Of a stretch of DNA of 64,000 nt, positions 23,433 through 34,233 are shown piece by piece. The stretch is from Apodospora peruviana (taxonomy: Eukaryota; Ascomycota; Sordariomycetes; Sordariales; Lasiosphaeriaceae). The translations under genes and the position numbers were made by a program. The notes under the pieces were generated by a model, which was not told where the DNA came from, ran no database searches, and saw only the letters and a program-made list of their open reading frames with translations. Location of the stretch: the NCBI GenBank assembly GCA_033439685.1, contig JAUEDM010000001.1:9176001-9240000 (forward strand), read 5' to 3'. Within the stretch, counting starts at the first letter, position 1, and each line of letters begins with the position of its first letter.

Positions 23433-25139
23433 ATGGCGATACTACCTCCGAGCCAAACCCTCCTGAGCGGTGAATATTTTGACCTCGGCCGATTCCACCG
23501 AACCGTCAGCACCGACAACTCGGATGCGCAAAAGTGGTTCAACCGCGGCCTGGTCTGGAGCTATGGCTTTAATCACGACGAGTCGGTGAGGTGCTTTGAG
23601 CACGCAACCACAAACGACCCCAACTGCGCCATCGCCTACTGGGGTATCGCATACTCGCTCGGGCCCAACTACAACAAACCATGGAACTCGTTCGGCAACA
23701 AGGAGCGAGGGAAGGTTGTCCAAAAAGCCCGACAGGCGCTGGAGCAGGCCCGGCAAAAAGCTGCGGCGGGAGCCACACCCGTGGAGCAAGCGCTCATCAA
23801 CGCCCTGAAGGCGAGATATCCCAAAGAAGATGAAACTTTGACGCGTGAGACACCTCTAAACCGGCGATACGCGGAAGCCATGGAGCCGGTCTTCAAGCAG
23901 TACCCGGATGACCCCGACATTGCCGCTCTCTACGTCGATGCCCTGATGAACCTCACCCCGTGGAGCCTGTGGGACTTGCGGTCGGGAAAGCCAGCGGCGG
24001 GCGCACGCACCCTCGAGGCAAAGAGCATCCTCGAGCCAGCGCTGTCGCGGAACCCGTTACATCCAGGGCTGATACACCTGTACATACACCTGATGGAGAT
24101 GTCGAGCCACCCGGAGGCGGCGCTGCGAGCAGCCGACAACCTGCGCGGTCTTTGCCCCGACGCCGGCCACCTGAACCACATGCCCACACACCTCGACATT
24201 CTCTGCGGAGACTACCGCCGCGCCATCGCCTCCAACACGGACGCGGTCGTCGCCGATGAGAAATTTGTCCAGTATGCGGGCCCCATGAACTTTTATAGTC
24301 TATACCGCTGCCACAACTACCACTTCCGGCTCTACGCAGCCATGTTTGCGGGCCAGTTCGGTGTGGCCATCGACACCATCAACCGGCTCGAGCACACCCT
24401 CCCCGAGTCTTTGTTGCGAATCGAGTCGCCGCCCATGGCGGACTGGATGGAAGGGTTTCTGGGGATGCGGGTGCACGTTCTGATACGGTTCGGTCGCTGG
24501 CAAGATATCATCGACCTTGAACTCCCAAAAGATGCGGAGCTTTATTGTGTCACGACGGCAATGATGCGCTACGGCAAAGGCGTCGCGCTGGCCGCTACCG
24601 GTCAAGTTGACGCAGCTGAGACGCAGAGGAACCTGTTCCGCGAGGCCGTGAAAAGGGTCCCACGGTCAAGGACCGTGTTCAACAATACGTGTCTCGATAT
24701 CCTCACCATTGCTGCGGCGATGCTCGACGGCGAACTCGAGTATCGGAGAGGTAATTTCGAGGTGGCATTCGAGCTGCTGCGCAAGGCTATCAGTCTGGAC
24801 GATGGTCTGCCGTATGACGAGCCGTGGGGCTGGATACAGCCGACCCGGCACGCGTACGGGGCGCTGCTGCTGGAGCAAGGGCACGTGGAAGAGGCTGCGG
24901 CTGTGTATAGGGCGGATTTGGGTTTTGATAGCACGCTCCCGCGAGCGCTGCAGCATCGGAATAATGTCTGGGCGTTGCATGGGTATCATGAGTGTTTGCT
25001 CAAGCTGGGGAGGGAGGCCGAGGCACGGATAGTCCAGCCGCAGCTGGAGCTGGCGCTCGCTGTGGCTGATGTGCCGATTCGCTCGTCTTGTTTTTGCCGG
25101 ACCGGCACAACGACAACGACAACGACAATGGTGGGTTAA
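23433..25139 (+). CDS. Intronless TPR-repeat protein
   Basis: One uninterrupted frame of 568 residues starts at an ATG in good context. Helical TPR-type repeats are spread through it, for example WFNRGLVWSYGFNHDESVRCF and CAIAYWGIAYSLGPN near the N-terminus and YRRGNFEVAFELLRKAISLDD and AYGALLLEQGHVEEAAAVYR near the C-terminus. The motif HLYIHLMEMSSHPEAALRAAD and the HLNHMPTHLDILCGDYRRAI segment recur in bacterial and fungal homologues I recall only as TPR domain proteins. It has no signal peptide or membrane helix, so it is probably cytosolic and acts through protein contacts. The last 20 residues end in a threonine run encoded by an ACA ACG / ACG repeat, unlike the rest of the protein. Confidence 0.88.
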   Translation: MAILPPSQTLLSGEYFDLGRFHRTVSTDNSDAQKWFNRGLVWSYGFNHDESVRCFEHATTNDPNCAIAYWGIAYSLGPNYNKPWNSFGNKERGKVVQKARQALEQARQKAAAGATPVEQALINALKARYPKEDETLTRETPLNRRYAEAMEPVFKQYPDDPDIAALYVDALMNLTPWSLWDLRSGKPAAGARTLEAKSILEPALSRNPLHPGLIHLYIHLMEMSSHPEAALRAADNLRGLCPDAGHLNHMPTHLDILCGDYRRAIASNTDAVVADEKFVQYAGPMNFYSLYRCHNYHFRLYAAMFAGQFGVAIDTINRLEHTLPESLLRIESPPMADWMEGFLGMRVHVLIRFGRWQDIIDLELPKDAELYCVTTAMMRYGKGVALAATGQVDAAETQRNLFREAVKRVPRSRTVFNNTCLDILTIAAAMLDGELEYRRGNFEVAFELLRKAISLDDGLPYDEPWGWIQPTRHAYGALLLEQGHVEEAAAVYRADLGFDSTLPRALQHRNNVWALHGYHECLLKLGREAEARIVQPQLELALAVADVPIRSSCFCRTGTTTTTTTMVG

Positions 25140-25464
25140 TCAATGCCTGGATGGCCTTTGTTTCTCAATTCACGCTGATGACGGCTGGCTAACTGAGGAT
25201 TTTCCTGGTTGATAAGGTCTTGAACTCGAAGTTGTAGACTTGGAAAATTGGATTATGCAGACAAGATATCAAGCGTTGGATTTATAGGACGGTGATTTGG
25301 AAACATGGCCGGCAGACAAAATGAGACTTGAAGGTTGTTCATCTACCAGCCCAGAACTGACTGACTCGTTTCTATTGGCATAGGCAAAGTGAAGTACATA
25401 CATGCCTTGTCAAGAACCTGAGGGACCCCCTTTTAAACGATAAATGTTGCATACACACTCGGGT
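25140..25464. other. Convergent intergenic gap
   Basis: 325 bases lie between the ends of the TPR gene (plus) and the MDR oxidoreductase (minus). No feature was seen. Confidence 0.5.
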
Positions 25465-26623
25465 CTACTCAACCTCAACAACAAGCCGTTCCCCACTAGC
25501 TCCCTTTCCTAGCTCAGCCAGTCCATCCTGCAGCCCGCCGAGCCCTCCCTCAATCAGACGATGCTGAATCGGCACCATCTCTCCCCTCTGCAACCAGTTG
25601 GGGAGAGCATCATGATACACCCACGCAGCAAGTTCTTCTTTCTCCCTCCAGAGATCAATCCCCTGCACCCCAACTGCTTCAATCCCGGTTGTTGGGGTGG
25701 GAAGGTCCTCGGGCCAGGGAAGCAGATGCGCGAGCTTTTTCTCCGCCTTCGCACTCGACTTGGCGAGAACCTGCGTGGCAGGGGCCAACGATTCCGCCAG
25801 CGAGATACAGTCGAGGGCGTACCCGATCGGCTTGCCAGCCTTCTCAGCAGCAGCGACGAGGTCATCCACCGCGGTAGGTGAGCGGTAGTCGACGACCGCG
25901 ATGACGCCGAGTGCGCGCAGCTTGTCATGGTGCTTCGCGCTGGCTGTTGTGTAGACCGTGAGACCGGCCAGGCGAGCCATCTGTATGGCGATCCATCCGC
26001 ATCCGGAGGCGCCGCCCCAGATCAGGATTGACGAGGACTGGGTAGTGGTCACGGCGTCGCCGATTGTCGGCTTAGGCACGCCGAGTCGGTCGAAGAGGGC
26101 CAGAGCTGCGGTGCCCACGGCTGTTGGCAGTGTCGCGCCTTGGACAAAGCTCAGTTTGTTGGGAAGGATGCCGGTGGCTGTGGCATTTATGAGGGTGAAG
26201 GTCTGGTATGCTGCTTGGTCGTTGTTACCCGAGAGAACGCCCTTGCTTAGGCCAAGCACACGGTCTCCAGGTTTGAACTCGGTCACGGACGAGCCGACGG
26301 AGACAACGAGGCCGACGCTGTCTTGAATGAGGTTAGTACTTATGATAAGATTTGCACCACCCGGATTCCGAGAGTGCCTATGTCGTCCATATCATAGGAA
26401 CGCAAGGGAAAGATATATTCTCACCAGCACCAAGTACCGTCGGGGACGAGCGGATCAAAAAACCCCGGTGGAACCTCTTCCAGTCCAGGGGGTTGATTCC
26501 GATGGCATGGTTGCGGATCAACACCTCCCCTGGCTCGGGAGAGGGAATAGGCCGCTCCTGGAGAACGAGCGGGCTGCCGGCCACCGTCATAACTGCGGCG
26601 ATATTTTTGTCTTGTTGAGACAT
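25465..26623 (-). CDS. MDR-family NAD(P)H oxidoreductase, enoyl-reductase-like
   Basis: Two exons (26623..26425 and 26321..25465) make 351 residues across a 103-bp intron that completes a GAC codon. The N-terminal GroES-like part carries PGEVLIRNHAIGINPLDWKR and then a DRVLGL loop. The cofactor domain has ILIWGGASGCGWIAIQMARL, followed by VYTTASAKHHDKLRALG. The zinc ligands of alcohol dehydrogenases are missing, so this is a zinc-free quinone or enoyl reductase type. Trans-acting enoyl reductases of polyketide clusters (LovC type) look like this, but so do many housekeeping toxin-detoxifying reductases. Its promoter holds three CGG-N8-CCG sites, and a zinc-cluster regulator gene lies just upstream, so it may be controlled by that regulator. 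Confidence 0.87.
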
Positions 26624-26732
26624 TTTGTGATGAATAAAAGCAGAGTTGAAGTTTGAGAGGGAGACTTGTAATAGTAGTTAATTCTGTTGATGACTCCAGG
26701 CTTTGACCAAGGCATGGTTGGGGCTTGTGAGT

Positions 26733-26742
26733 CTTTATAAAT
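26733..26742 (-). promoter_or_regulatory. TATA-box candidate for the MDR oxidoreductase
   Basis: The minus strand reads ATTTATAAAG about 110 bases before the ATG at 26623. This suits a TATA element. Confidence 0.4.
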
Positions 26743-26833
26743 GCGTGGAGAGTAACCAATAACCTTTTCTCCCAAATCCTACCGGTCTCGAGGAGTTATC
26801 ATGCCATGCTCGTGGAACGATCGGAGGTCTTCC

Positions 26834-26934
26834 CGGCGAACTGGCCGGCCAGATGGAGCCCCACTTTTCCGGCGAATTGGCCGGTACCGCGTCAGTAGCC
26901 CCCGTTCCGGACTCCACCTACGGCAAATTGGCCG
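26834..26934 (-). promoter_or_regulatory. Three CGG-N8-CCG sites (putative zinc-cluster regulator operators)
   Basis: Three closely related sites lie 210-310 bases upstream of the MDR oxidoreductase start: 26834-26847 (CGGCGAACTGGCCG), 26870-26883 (CGGCGAATTGGCCG) and 26921-26934 (CGGCAAATTGGCCG). The inner eight bases are nearly fixed, which is more than chance CGG/CCG pairing would give. Inverted CGG triplets are the classical target of Zn2Cys6 dimers, and the gene of such a regulator ends about 340 bases away. Which protein binds is inference. Confidence 0.55.
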
Positions 26935-27276
26935 GCGATGGTATCACATGGTGCTCAATTGCTGCTGTTAATACACCGGTTTGATGAGTAAGTATACCAC
27001 TTGAATTTCCAAGCTTCTCGTCAGTTGAGCTGCATGAGCTGACGCCTTCGTAAGCAAAGCCTCGATTTGAGCTAGAACACAGCCATCAAAACGGTGAGCA
27101 CGAACGGCGTTAGATGACTCTATTGGAGTAATTTCATGCCACGTGACGGTTCTTCAGCCATGGAGGTAGTTTTACTTGATAGACTGACTGCCAATGATAA
27201 CCCATCTATGTACCAATGCCAGACCACAAAACCTAGAAGACAATGTTCCATGAAAATGTATTCCATATTATTGTAT

Positions 27277-29169
27277 TCAAATACCAGAAATCACAGCAGC
27301 AAGCATCATCCCAAGCCCGTCCAGCGCTGCATGCCACCTATCCAGAACATCCCCCCATTCAAGTTGCCCGACTGTGGACAAGCCACCATGTTTCGACAAC
27401 GCGAGATCACCAACAGTATCCAGCCTCGGCTGCTGCCCATTTTTGGAAGATTCCTTCACTTCCGCCCATGACGCATCATATTCGTTCCGCCATTCCTGCT
27501 CGCTCTGCGCCTCCCACAGCGTCTTTTTGCTCGGCAGGTACAGCAGATGGGGGTTCATGATGGCGCCGCATGCTTCTGTCCCCACCACAAGCGATATCAG
27601 GAAGCAGGTTATCCCCAGCCTAATTAAATTCATTTGTTAGTGAGCCACTGGCAAGAGAGAATTATGATATGTGGTATACGTACCTCCGGCGCGACTCGTC
27701 AAACACCCATTCCTGCCAGGTGGGTTGTCGGATGGAACTTGGTGGAGGACTGAATGGTCCTGGGCAAAGGTGGCTGAATCTCTGGGCGAGAACCTTTGGA
27801 CCAAAGTTAGCCAAACGAGAATGTGGTGGTTATTTGTAGTGTATTTAATGGACCTACTGCTATGGTCTTGAGCATCTCTCTGTTCACGGCGAAGTAGTCG
27901 TGGCCTGAGTAGCTCAGCCGCATGATGACGTAGATTGCCATGGCTTGGGTGGCTGCCAGTGTCTCTCCGCAAGACAGCTGGTGAGCCTGCCGTTGTTAGC
28001 CTCGAGTGAACTGCAGCGAAGAGGGAGAACATACCCCCTCATGAATCCTGCGATGTTCATTATCGATCGTCCGCCATATAATCCCTGATGAAAGCGCCTC
28101 CCGTGATGTGAACATATGTGCGATGCTGATGCAGGCCTCCAGCGGCTTGAGTTGATCCCATGCAACGCAGCCTTGGTCGAATTCTAGATAACCCGACGTG
28201 CAGCCCAGGAAGTGGATGAAGGGCGGGAGGTTCCTCTGTTGTGTCATCATGCGCGGGTACGTCCGAACTATAGAGATGACGAGTTGCCGGCAGCCGTTGG
28301 AGATGAAGCGCTGTCTCAACATACCGGGGTGGACGCCTTGGTCATGGATAAATGGCTGGTTGTTTCTCATGGGCGCGGTAACAGCTAGCTGTTGGCTGGA
28401 CAGTTGATACAATACAGGGTCCATCATCAGGAAATCCCAGTTGTTGGTAGGACAAGATCCGATATCGATCGTCTGGTCCACCTGTGACAGGGAGATCGCA
28501 GACGCGTATTGGTCAGCCGTGAAGGAAACTGTGCCCAGAGACTCCTGTTTTTCGAGAGAGCTCATATCAACGACTAGTTCGCAAGGATGAACGCCATTGT
28601 CGAGGTATGTCTGGCTGTTGGATAGGAGAGTGAGGTCCTTGCTGGCCACAAGGCCCAAGTCCATGGAATCATCCGTGCGGACTGCATGCAGAGAGTCCGT
28701 CAGCGTAGTTGGAAGATGGAAGCCGTTTAGCAAAGTCTCCTCAGAATATGTCGATTCTTTTGTTGAGACCACGCCGTCTTCAACACCCAGTGGGACGGAT
28801 GCCGAGACGACATCGTGCTCCTTGCCATATGAACAAGCATATTGTCTGCCAAAGCAACGTGAGCAAGGTTGTTTGAAGTCACATTTGCTCTTCGTTTTCC
28901 TGCAAGCTTGGCATGCCTTTGGTCGTGGGAGTTGTTTTCGTGCTGCCCGCCGACGGCAATACTGCACGTGACGAGAGTAGGATGTATCTGCACCGGGTTA
29001 GAGACCACCAAAGGAGCCACCCAGGGGCACGACGTGGGTGGTCGGGCTGGAAGATGTGGGTGCTGTGTTCAAGCAGTGAATCCTGCTTACCAAGATCAAA
29101 CTCTTTGCTGCATATCGAGCAAGAGTACTCGCAGCTCGGACCCGAAGGCAAGACAAATCTCGATCCCAT
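27277..29169 (-). CDS. Transcription factor with C2H2 finger plus Zn2Cys6 cluster
   Basis: Five exons (29169..29091, 28987..28035, 27986..27858, 27793..27684, 27619..27277) join with consistent phases to 537 residues. Residues 15-40 form a C2H2-like finger, with CSICSKEF in exon 1 and DTSYSRHVQYC in exon 2. Directly behind it is a full zinc cluster, CQACRKTKSKCD...CSRCFGRQYAC. The remaining 450 residues resemble the acidic and helical middle region of fungal regulators (WDQLKPLEACISIAHMF). The C2H2+Zn2Cys6 tandem is a known fungal architecture. It should be a nuclear DNA-binding activator or repressor. The start was chosen because it puts the finger complete at the N-terminus. The downstream gene in the same orientation is the MDR oxidoreductase with three CGG sites in its promoter. 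Confidence 0.85.
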
Positions 29170-29572
29170 GTCGGTTCTCCAATATCTGACTCTTCTCCGA
29201 TGCCTTGATAGTGACGAATCGGATGTAAAACCAAAAGGGCAGCAGGTTCTGCGTGCAATGTCTTGACATCCGAAATGAAGTGCGAGTTTTTGGCTGTCAG
29301 TTCGTGCAAGGATGACCAATCCGCACTGCGCCGCATGATCACGCTGCAAAAGACTCCGAGACCGAATGTAGAAAAGGGTTGCCAACCCTCGGATATTAGT
29401 GATTATCGCCGAGCGTAATTTTTCAGAGACAAATGCTACCTGACCAAAGAATGATTCCAAACCAGACTCCAATGCAATGCAAATCGCCCAAATGCAAATA
29501 TGTACATAATATCCAGGCAGGTCTATCGACAACCCCGTGATGCGAGATAAGAGAAGAAAAAATAGTAAGCAA
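29170..29572. other. Promoter region of the regulator and 3' flank of the ferritin-fold gene
   Basis: An open frame runs through on the minus strand upstream of the regulator ATG but shows no domain. Nothing else was seen. Confidence 0.45.
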
Positions 29573-30721
29573 TCAGATCTTGAGATTCTGATCCCACGCC
29601 TTGGTCCGATCATCAACCTGCACCAGCCCAGGCGCAGCCAGCGTAGCACCAACCACCTCGCCGGGCGCAGCAAATTTGTCGGCGGTAGTCAAGCTCGCAA
29701 CAGACAAACCATCCATATCATTCTCCTCGTACGGCAGCAGCGCATCAAAAGTGACCACCTCACCAGCCCACTTGACATTCTGGACAGGAACACTGAACGG
29801 CAGCAGCTGGCCAGAGAAGTAGGTCACGAAGAGACCCTTGCCGTCACCACCATAAAACTTCTTGGCAGCCTCGATCCCAGTCAAGTCGGCCTTAAAAGTC
29901 AAGTACTGGTTGCGGGTCTCGATATCCGCGCCGCCGTTGGCGGTCAGGACTTGAAGCGGCGGGAAAATAGGGAGGCCAATAGTCTTGACATCAAATGGGC
30001 ATGACCCAGGCACGATGAATTGCTGCAGAGCAGAAAACGCAAACTCAGCCACGTTGGTGGTCAGGAACGGTTTTTCGGAGGGCTTCTTCGCCAACAAGAT
30101 GCGGTAGAAGCCCTCCTGCTCGCCCTCCTGACCCAGAGAGCTGGCGACGCTGCGGACCGGACCAAAGTCACCGTTCTTGGCAAAGAGCTGGCTCGCGTCC
30201 TGGAGCGTACCCAGCACAAGAGCCGTGAACTTCTCGGCCAAAGCGATGGCGTCGTAGACGGATGTCGTGGGAAACTGGTAGACACAAGGCTGGGGGACGG
30301 GCTGGTTGAATTTTGCCAAAGTCTTTTGCGCGTTGATGGCGTGGAGCTTTTCCTGCGCGAGGACGGTTTCCAGAATGTCGAGGAGCTCGTCCTTCTTGGC
30401 CGACGAGGGGAGCTCGAACCCGGGTACGTTGTCGGTGATGTTCTTGATGAGGGAGGTGAAGAAGGCCACTTCGAACTGCTCGTTCATGGCGATCAATTTG
30501 AAAGCTGTAAAACTGCTGGCTTTGGGAGCCACGGCGGGTGGTGGTGCGTTTGATAATGTGCCGTCGGCGAGGTTCTGGATTTTCTTGAGCTGTTCTGGGT
30601 TGGGGTTCGGGAAGCCGTCATCTGTGGGGATGTTGAAGGATCGGGAGGAGACCACCGGGGCGGCCGCTGTCAGACCGCCTAGCGCCGCGACCGCGCCGAG
30701 GAGTGTTGTGGTGAGATGCAT
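29573..30721 (-). CDS. Secreted ferritin-like-fold protein, LsdA/Rds1 type
   Basis: A single exon encodes 382 residues from the ATG at 30721. The open frame extends further upstream, but only this start gives the signal peptide MHLTTTLLGAVAALGGLTAAA. The core has the ferritin-like four-helix region of the late-sexual-development family. It includes NEQFEVAFFTSLIKNITDN, the metal-site-like KLHAINAQKTL with its Glu/His pattern, and EGEQEGFYRILLAKKPSEK. PGSCPFDVKTIGLPIFPPL is a family hallmark at about residue 245. The C-terminal 100 residues are a beta-rich extension. Members are induced in sexual development, stress or carbon limitation; the biochemical role is not settled. Confidence 0.88.
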   Translation of the reverse strand: MHLTTTLLGAVAALGGLTAAAPVVSSRSFNIPTDDGFPNPNPEQLKKIQNLADGTLSNAPPPAVAPKASSFTAFKLIAMNEQFEVAFFTSLIKNITDNVPGFELPSSAKKDELLDILETVLAQEKLHAINAQKTLAKFNQPVPQPCVYQFPTTSVYDAIALAEKFTALVLGTLQDASQLFAKNGDFGPVRSVASSLGQEGEQEGFYRILLAKKPSEKPFLTTNVAEFAFSALQQFIVPGSCPFDVKTIGLPIFPPLQVLTANGGADIETRNQYLTFKADLTGIEAAKKFYGGDGKGLFVTYFSGQLLPFSVPVQNVKWAGEVVTFDALLPYEENDMDGLSVASLTTADKFAAPGEVVGATLAAPGLVQVDDRTKAWDQNLKI

Positions 30722-32800
30722 TGCGATTGTGGAGCTGATGGAATTAAGCTTTGGATTACTTTCGGGTATCTGATATGTGGGGATGTTGCTGAAGAGAAAA
30801 GAAAATATGCTGATGGTGTGTGGATGTGGATGATGAGATGATGAGCGAGAAACAAAACATATGCCAAGCAGGGACAAAGAGATGATATATAGATGGATGA
30901 TGACAAGCAACGAGATGCACATGGCCGCATGTGTCGAATGTTTGCGCCGATATCTAAAGACAAAAGAAAATAAGCTTTGGGCTGAGCTCTGCTGGCCCAC
31001 ACCGGAAGCTCGACTTGCCTGCATGGAAATGCTAAATTTGGAGCTCAAACAAAGGTATTTTGGTGGAGCTTGAGAGTGGCTGAGCTGGAGCAGGGGCTTC
31101 ATAGGGCTGGTTGGTCGTTTTAGTGGGGGCTTAGCTGAGCTTGATTGGACCTCAGTGGACGAAACAAGGAACAAAAAAATCTCGGCTGCTCACCTCATCC
31201 GCGACATGCGCCTCCGGCTCGCTGACCCGCCCAATTTCCATCCTCTCGCCAACGCAGCAGCTTGGAACTTTGGATGCCCAATCCCAGCTTGATGGGCTTG
31301 TTCCACGAACGAAATGCATGTTCTTTTCTCCTTTTGTTCGGCTATCGTCCGAACCTTAACGTACCCTTTTGTTCGCAAAGGCGTAAATTTCATTCCAACA
31401 AGCTCAGTTGGTCTACCCCTGGCCAGAGGCCCCAGACCAGCCCCCCTGGCCTTTGTTACACGCAACGCAAAATGCAGTTGGGTTGTTGTAGAGCCATATA
31501 CGGAATATTTCGTAGTGCTCGCGCGAAAAAGCACATGGTCCCGGTCGGTAGGTCCACAGAACCCGGAACGTCTCCCATCTTGGAGAGAAGGACGGCGGAC
31601 CAATGGCTCGTTACGAAGCCCGGTGAGCTATGGTGTTCTGTACTGCTTCTCAAAAAATCCAACTGCAGTACATATTCTTTGTCCGTGACAAGGCACAACG
31701 CAACACCGGCTAAGTCAGCATGGAATGCGCCGGCTGGTGCTTTCGGGTTGCCTGGAGGGAAAGACCGTTAAAGGTACCAGGGAGCGGGCCCGAATGATAT
31801 CCCCTTGCGCCATGCTTACCAGAAACATGCCAGATGACTGGCCTCGGCCCCCTTCGATCTGTGGCAGGCGACGTGACGCAGTTCTAGTTGTCCGTCTCAT
31901 AGATCATGATAGTTGTCCCCTTGGCAATGTGGCTTTGTCGAGAATAAGGATCTCAAGAAAAGTCTTCAAGAGGCCATGAGGAAGAAGTGTTGAATGAGAA
32001 AAGATATCCCGCGCGTGACTTCCTCGCATGCGTCATCCAGTTGTCATGTTAAGGGTCATGCCAGTAGTCATTTGATAGAGGCAACACGCAGCTTGTCCAG
32101 TTTTTCTCTTTCTTGGAGTTGTGGATTATATAATATCTTTAGCTTGTGTGTGTATGTGTGTATTGTGTTCTTTCCGGCAGTTGAAGCGGTTGGCTCCTAT
32201 CATTATTATCCTATTATATATCGTATCGTGCTCTTCCTGCTAAGAGAGAAACTATAACGTTAACGTAGTAAATCGTTCGAACTATTGTTTCCCCCGTGAG
32301 TGTAAACCCGAGTAGAAACCTGGAGGTACCAGGGGCTGAAAGACCGAAGGGGGGCGTGGTGTTGGGTGGTGCTTTACACTGACAAAATATGTACTGCAGT
32401 TGGTGCGTAACCAACTGGACCCAACCTTTTAGAAGAGCAATACCAACAACCATAGCTCATATCCTTTGAAAGAGGCAAAACGCGGCTTGTCGAGGATACG
32501 TCTATCAACCACAGTGCGTCAGGTGTTAGCAGCTGTGAATTCAGACACCCTGCTAGAGACATGATCGATCGTTCATGACGACTGGTGGATTGTGCATATA
32601 AACCTCCGTCTCCTCCCACTACTCTCTCCCCAGGTCTTGCAAACCAAACACGGCAGTTCCCTATCTTCCAGGATTTCTCCAAGGTGAGTGTCCCAGCATA
32701 TACCGCCTTGGCCAACATCAACCACACCACTAACGGGGGACTGCAATGCCCAGCCGGCCCCCTCAATTACAATAAAGATACTTATTCTGTCGCATGGTAT
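30722..32800. other. 2-kb intergenic region
   Basis: This contains the promoter of the LsdA-like gene, with TATATAT near 30883-30890 at about 165 bases upstream. It also has a TGTG-rich patch near 32142-32165 and two copies of an imperfect 27-bp sequence (32074-32100 and 32468-32494, 23 of 27 identical). No gene is supported. Confidence 0.45.
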
Positions 32801-33827
32801 CTATCTAGGCAACCAAGAGGAAAACATCTGCTTGACTGCGAAGAGCATATCCTGTAGCCGGGCCACGAGGTCATGGAGCAATGAGGCCAGACGAAGAACG
32901 GTGCTTAGGAGAAAGAGGGCGGTAGGCATGTCGCACTGGTCGGTCTGGTTGGGACGGAGGAGGGAGCGAAGGGCGAGTCCGAGACGCAGGACGACTTCAA
33001 CGGGACCTTCTTCGGAGAAGGGGAAGGGGCCGTGTTGCGGGTATCTTAACTTCTGGCAGATGCATTCCAGCATGATGCTCTCTGGCTGCTGCTGTGACAG
33101 CATTTGCACGTTAAGGTCGCCAAGTGCCTGCATGTACGAGGCCGGGCATAGTCTGGACGACAATTCCTTTCAGAGACCGTTCGGGTCTCTCGCTGCCGCG
33201 GCTGCCCGCCCTATCGCATGCCTTGTTACGGCTGCTGCTGAGTGCCGGCGAGACCGTGACGCTGTCCTCCCGGAGCGATTCAGAGTCGACGGGGCTCACA
33301 CTGCCGCTGCTGGACGCGCTCGGCTGGCTCGGTGTAGCGGTGGTCAGAGTCCCACGCGGATATAGTAGCGAGTCGGGATCGAAGTCGCTGACAAACGGGG
33401 TCCATAACGAACCGGCAAGGTCATCTCCGCCCCCAGGGGTCATGGATATTGCCATTAGGTCCAGGTGCGTGTGGGATGGGTCAGCGGCGTCCATGTCATG
33501 TCCCCTTTGCTCATACAGGTCGTGGCGCGGTTCAGCAGTCATGTTCCTCGCTACCACTGCGGGAGGCTCGGGGAGGCTGTCTTCCTCTCCAGCCTCTTCT
33601 GGGCTTGTCGACGTGCCACTCGGCCCTCGCCTCTGCTGCCGCTGGCCGATGCGTCCATGTCCGCGGCGAGAAGGCCGGGGATGGTAGTCAGAATATGCTG
33701 CACGGGTGCAACGACGGCATCGCACCTGGCGCGGCACTCTCCGACAGCGGACCTTGGAGGCATGGCATCTGTAACAAGCCGGCAGTTGGTCTTGAACTTC
33801 TGCCGGTGGACTGTTGTCGTGGTTCAT
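32801..33827 (-). pseudogene. Zn2Cys6 regulator relic, AflR-like organisation
   Basis: The ATG at 33827 opens a frame with CYRCHASKVRC at residues 18-28 and CRRC at 37-40. A canonical cluster needs a sixth cysteine seven residues after the last one; here that position is Asp (TRAAYSDYH). A Ser/Pro-rich linker follows. This frame stops at 33111, while the plausible C-terminal part (YMQALGDLNVQMLSQQQPES, DMPTALFLLSTVLRLASLL) is read in a different frame to 32801, with no splice sites to join them. The layout resembles cluster-specific regulators of aflatoxin type. Loss of a zinc ligand plus a frameshift argues that it no longer works. Confidence 0.6.
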
Positions 33828-34233
33828 GATGTGCTTCTCGGCCCGGGCTATGGTATGACTGGCTCCTAGGCAGTTTTGATAGTGACTTGACGTATATCGA
33901 CAGTGGTTGTGTTTACGTGATTCCAAAGTTCTTTCGGTATCAGTATCTGGCAGACAGGGATTCAACTTATAAGTCGTGCTTTCAATCTCTGTTTGCCACT
34001 TTTGTTTGTCATGACAATCTAGACTCTTCCCGGCAGTTTACTACACCCAAAGCACTGTCAATGCAGGGTATCATGCAGTCTGATCCTGAATCCTTGGTGA
34101 CTAGCTGCAAAGGTAAATAGAACCGTGTGCTATTATCCGTACCATAGTCGATAGTTTACGATTAGGTATCTTATCAGGGATGATTAATGGTGTCCAGAAA
34201 CTCGGCTAGCCAATCGGCTGGGGAGTACGCAGG
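33828..34233. other. Gap between regulator relic and ketosynthase remnant
   Basis: This divergent spacer would have held promoters of both ancestral genes. No further ketosynthase sequence could be recognised with confidence upstream of 34234. Confidence 0.4.

Larger units (their letters stand above)
26624..27276. other. Intergenic region between regulator 3' end and MDR gene
   Basis: This holds the CGG-N8-CCG sites and TATA candidate annotated separately. The rest (26940-27276) shows no further feature. Confidence 0.5.

Noticed and set aside
29170..29673. N-terminal extension of the C2H2/Zn2Cys6 regulator
   Set aside because: The upstream open frame has no domain and a Trp/Leu-rich non-coding look; the ATG at 29169 gives a complete finger.
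30020..30553. Plus-strand frame of 177 codons
   Set aside because: Shadow of the LsdA-like gene, which has a signal peptide and family motifs on the other strand.
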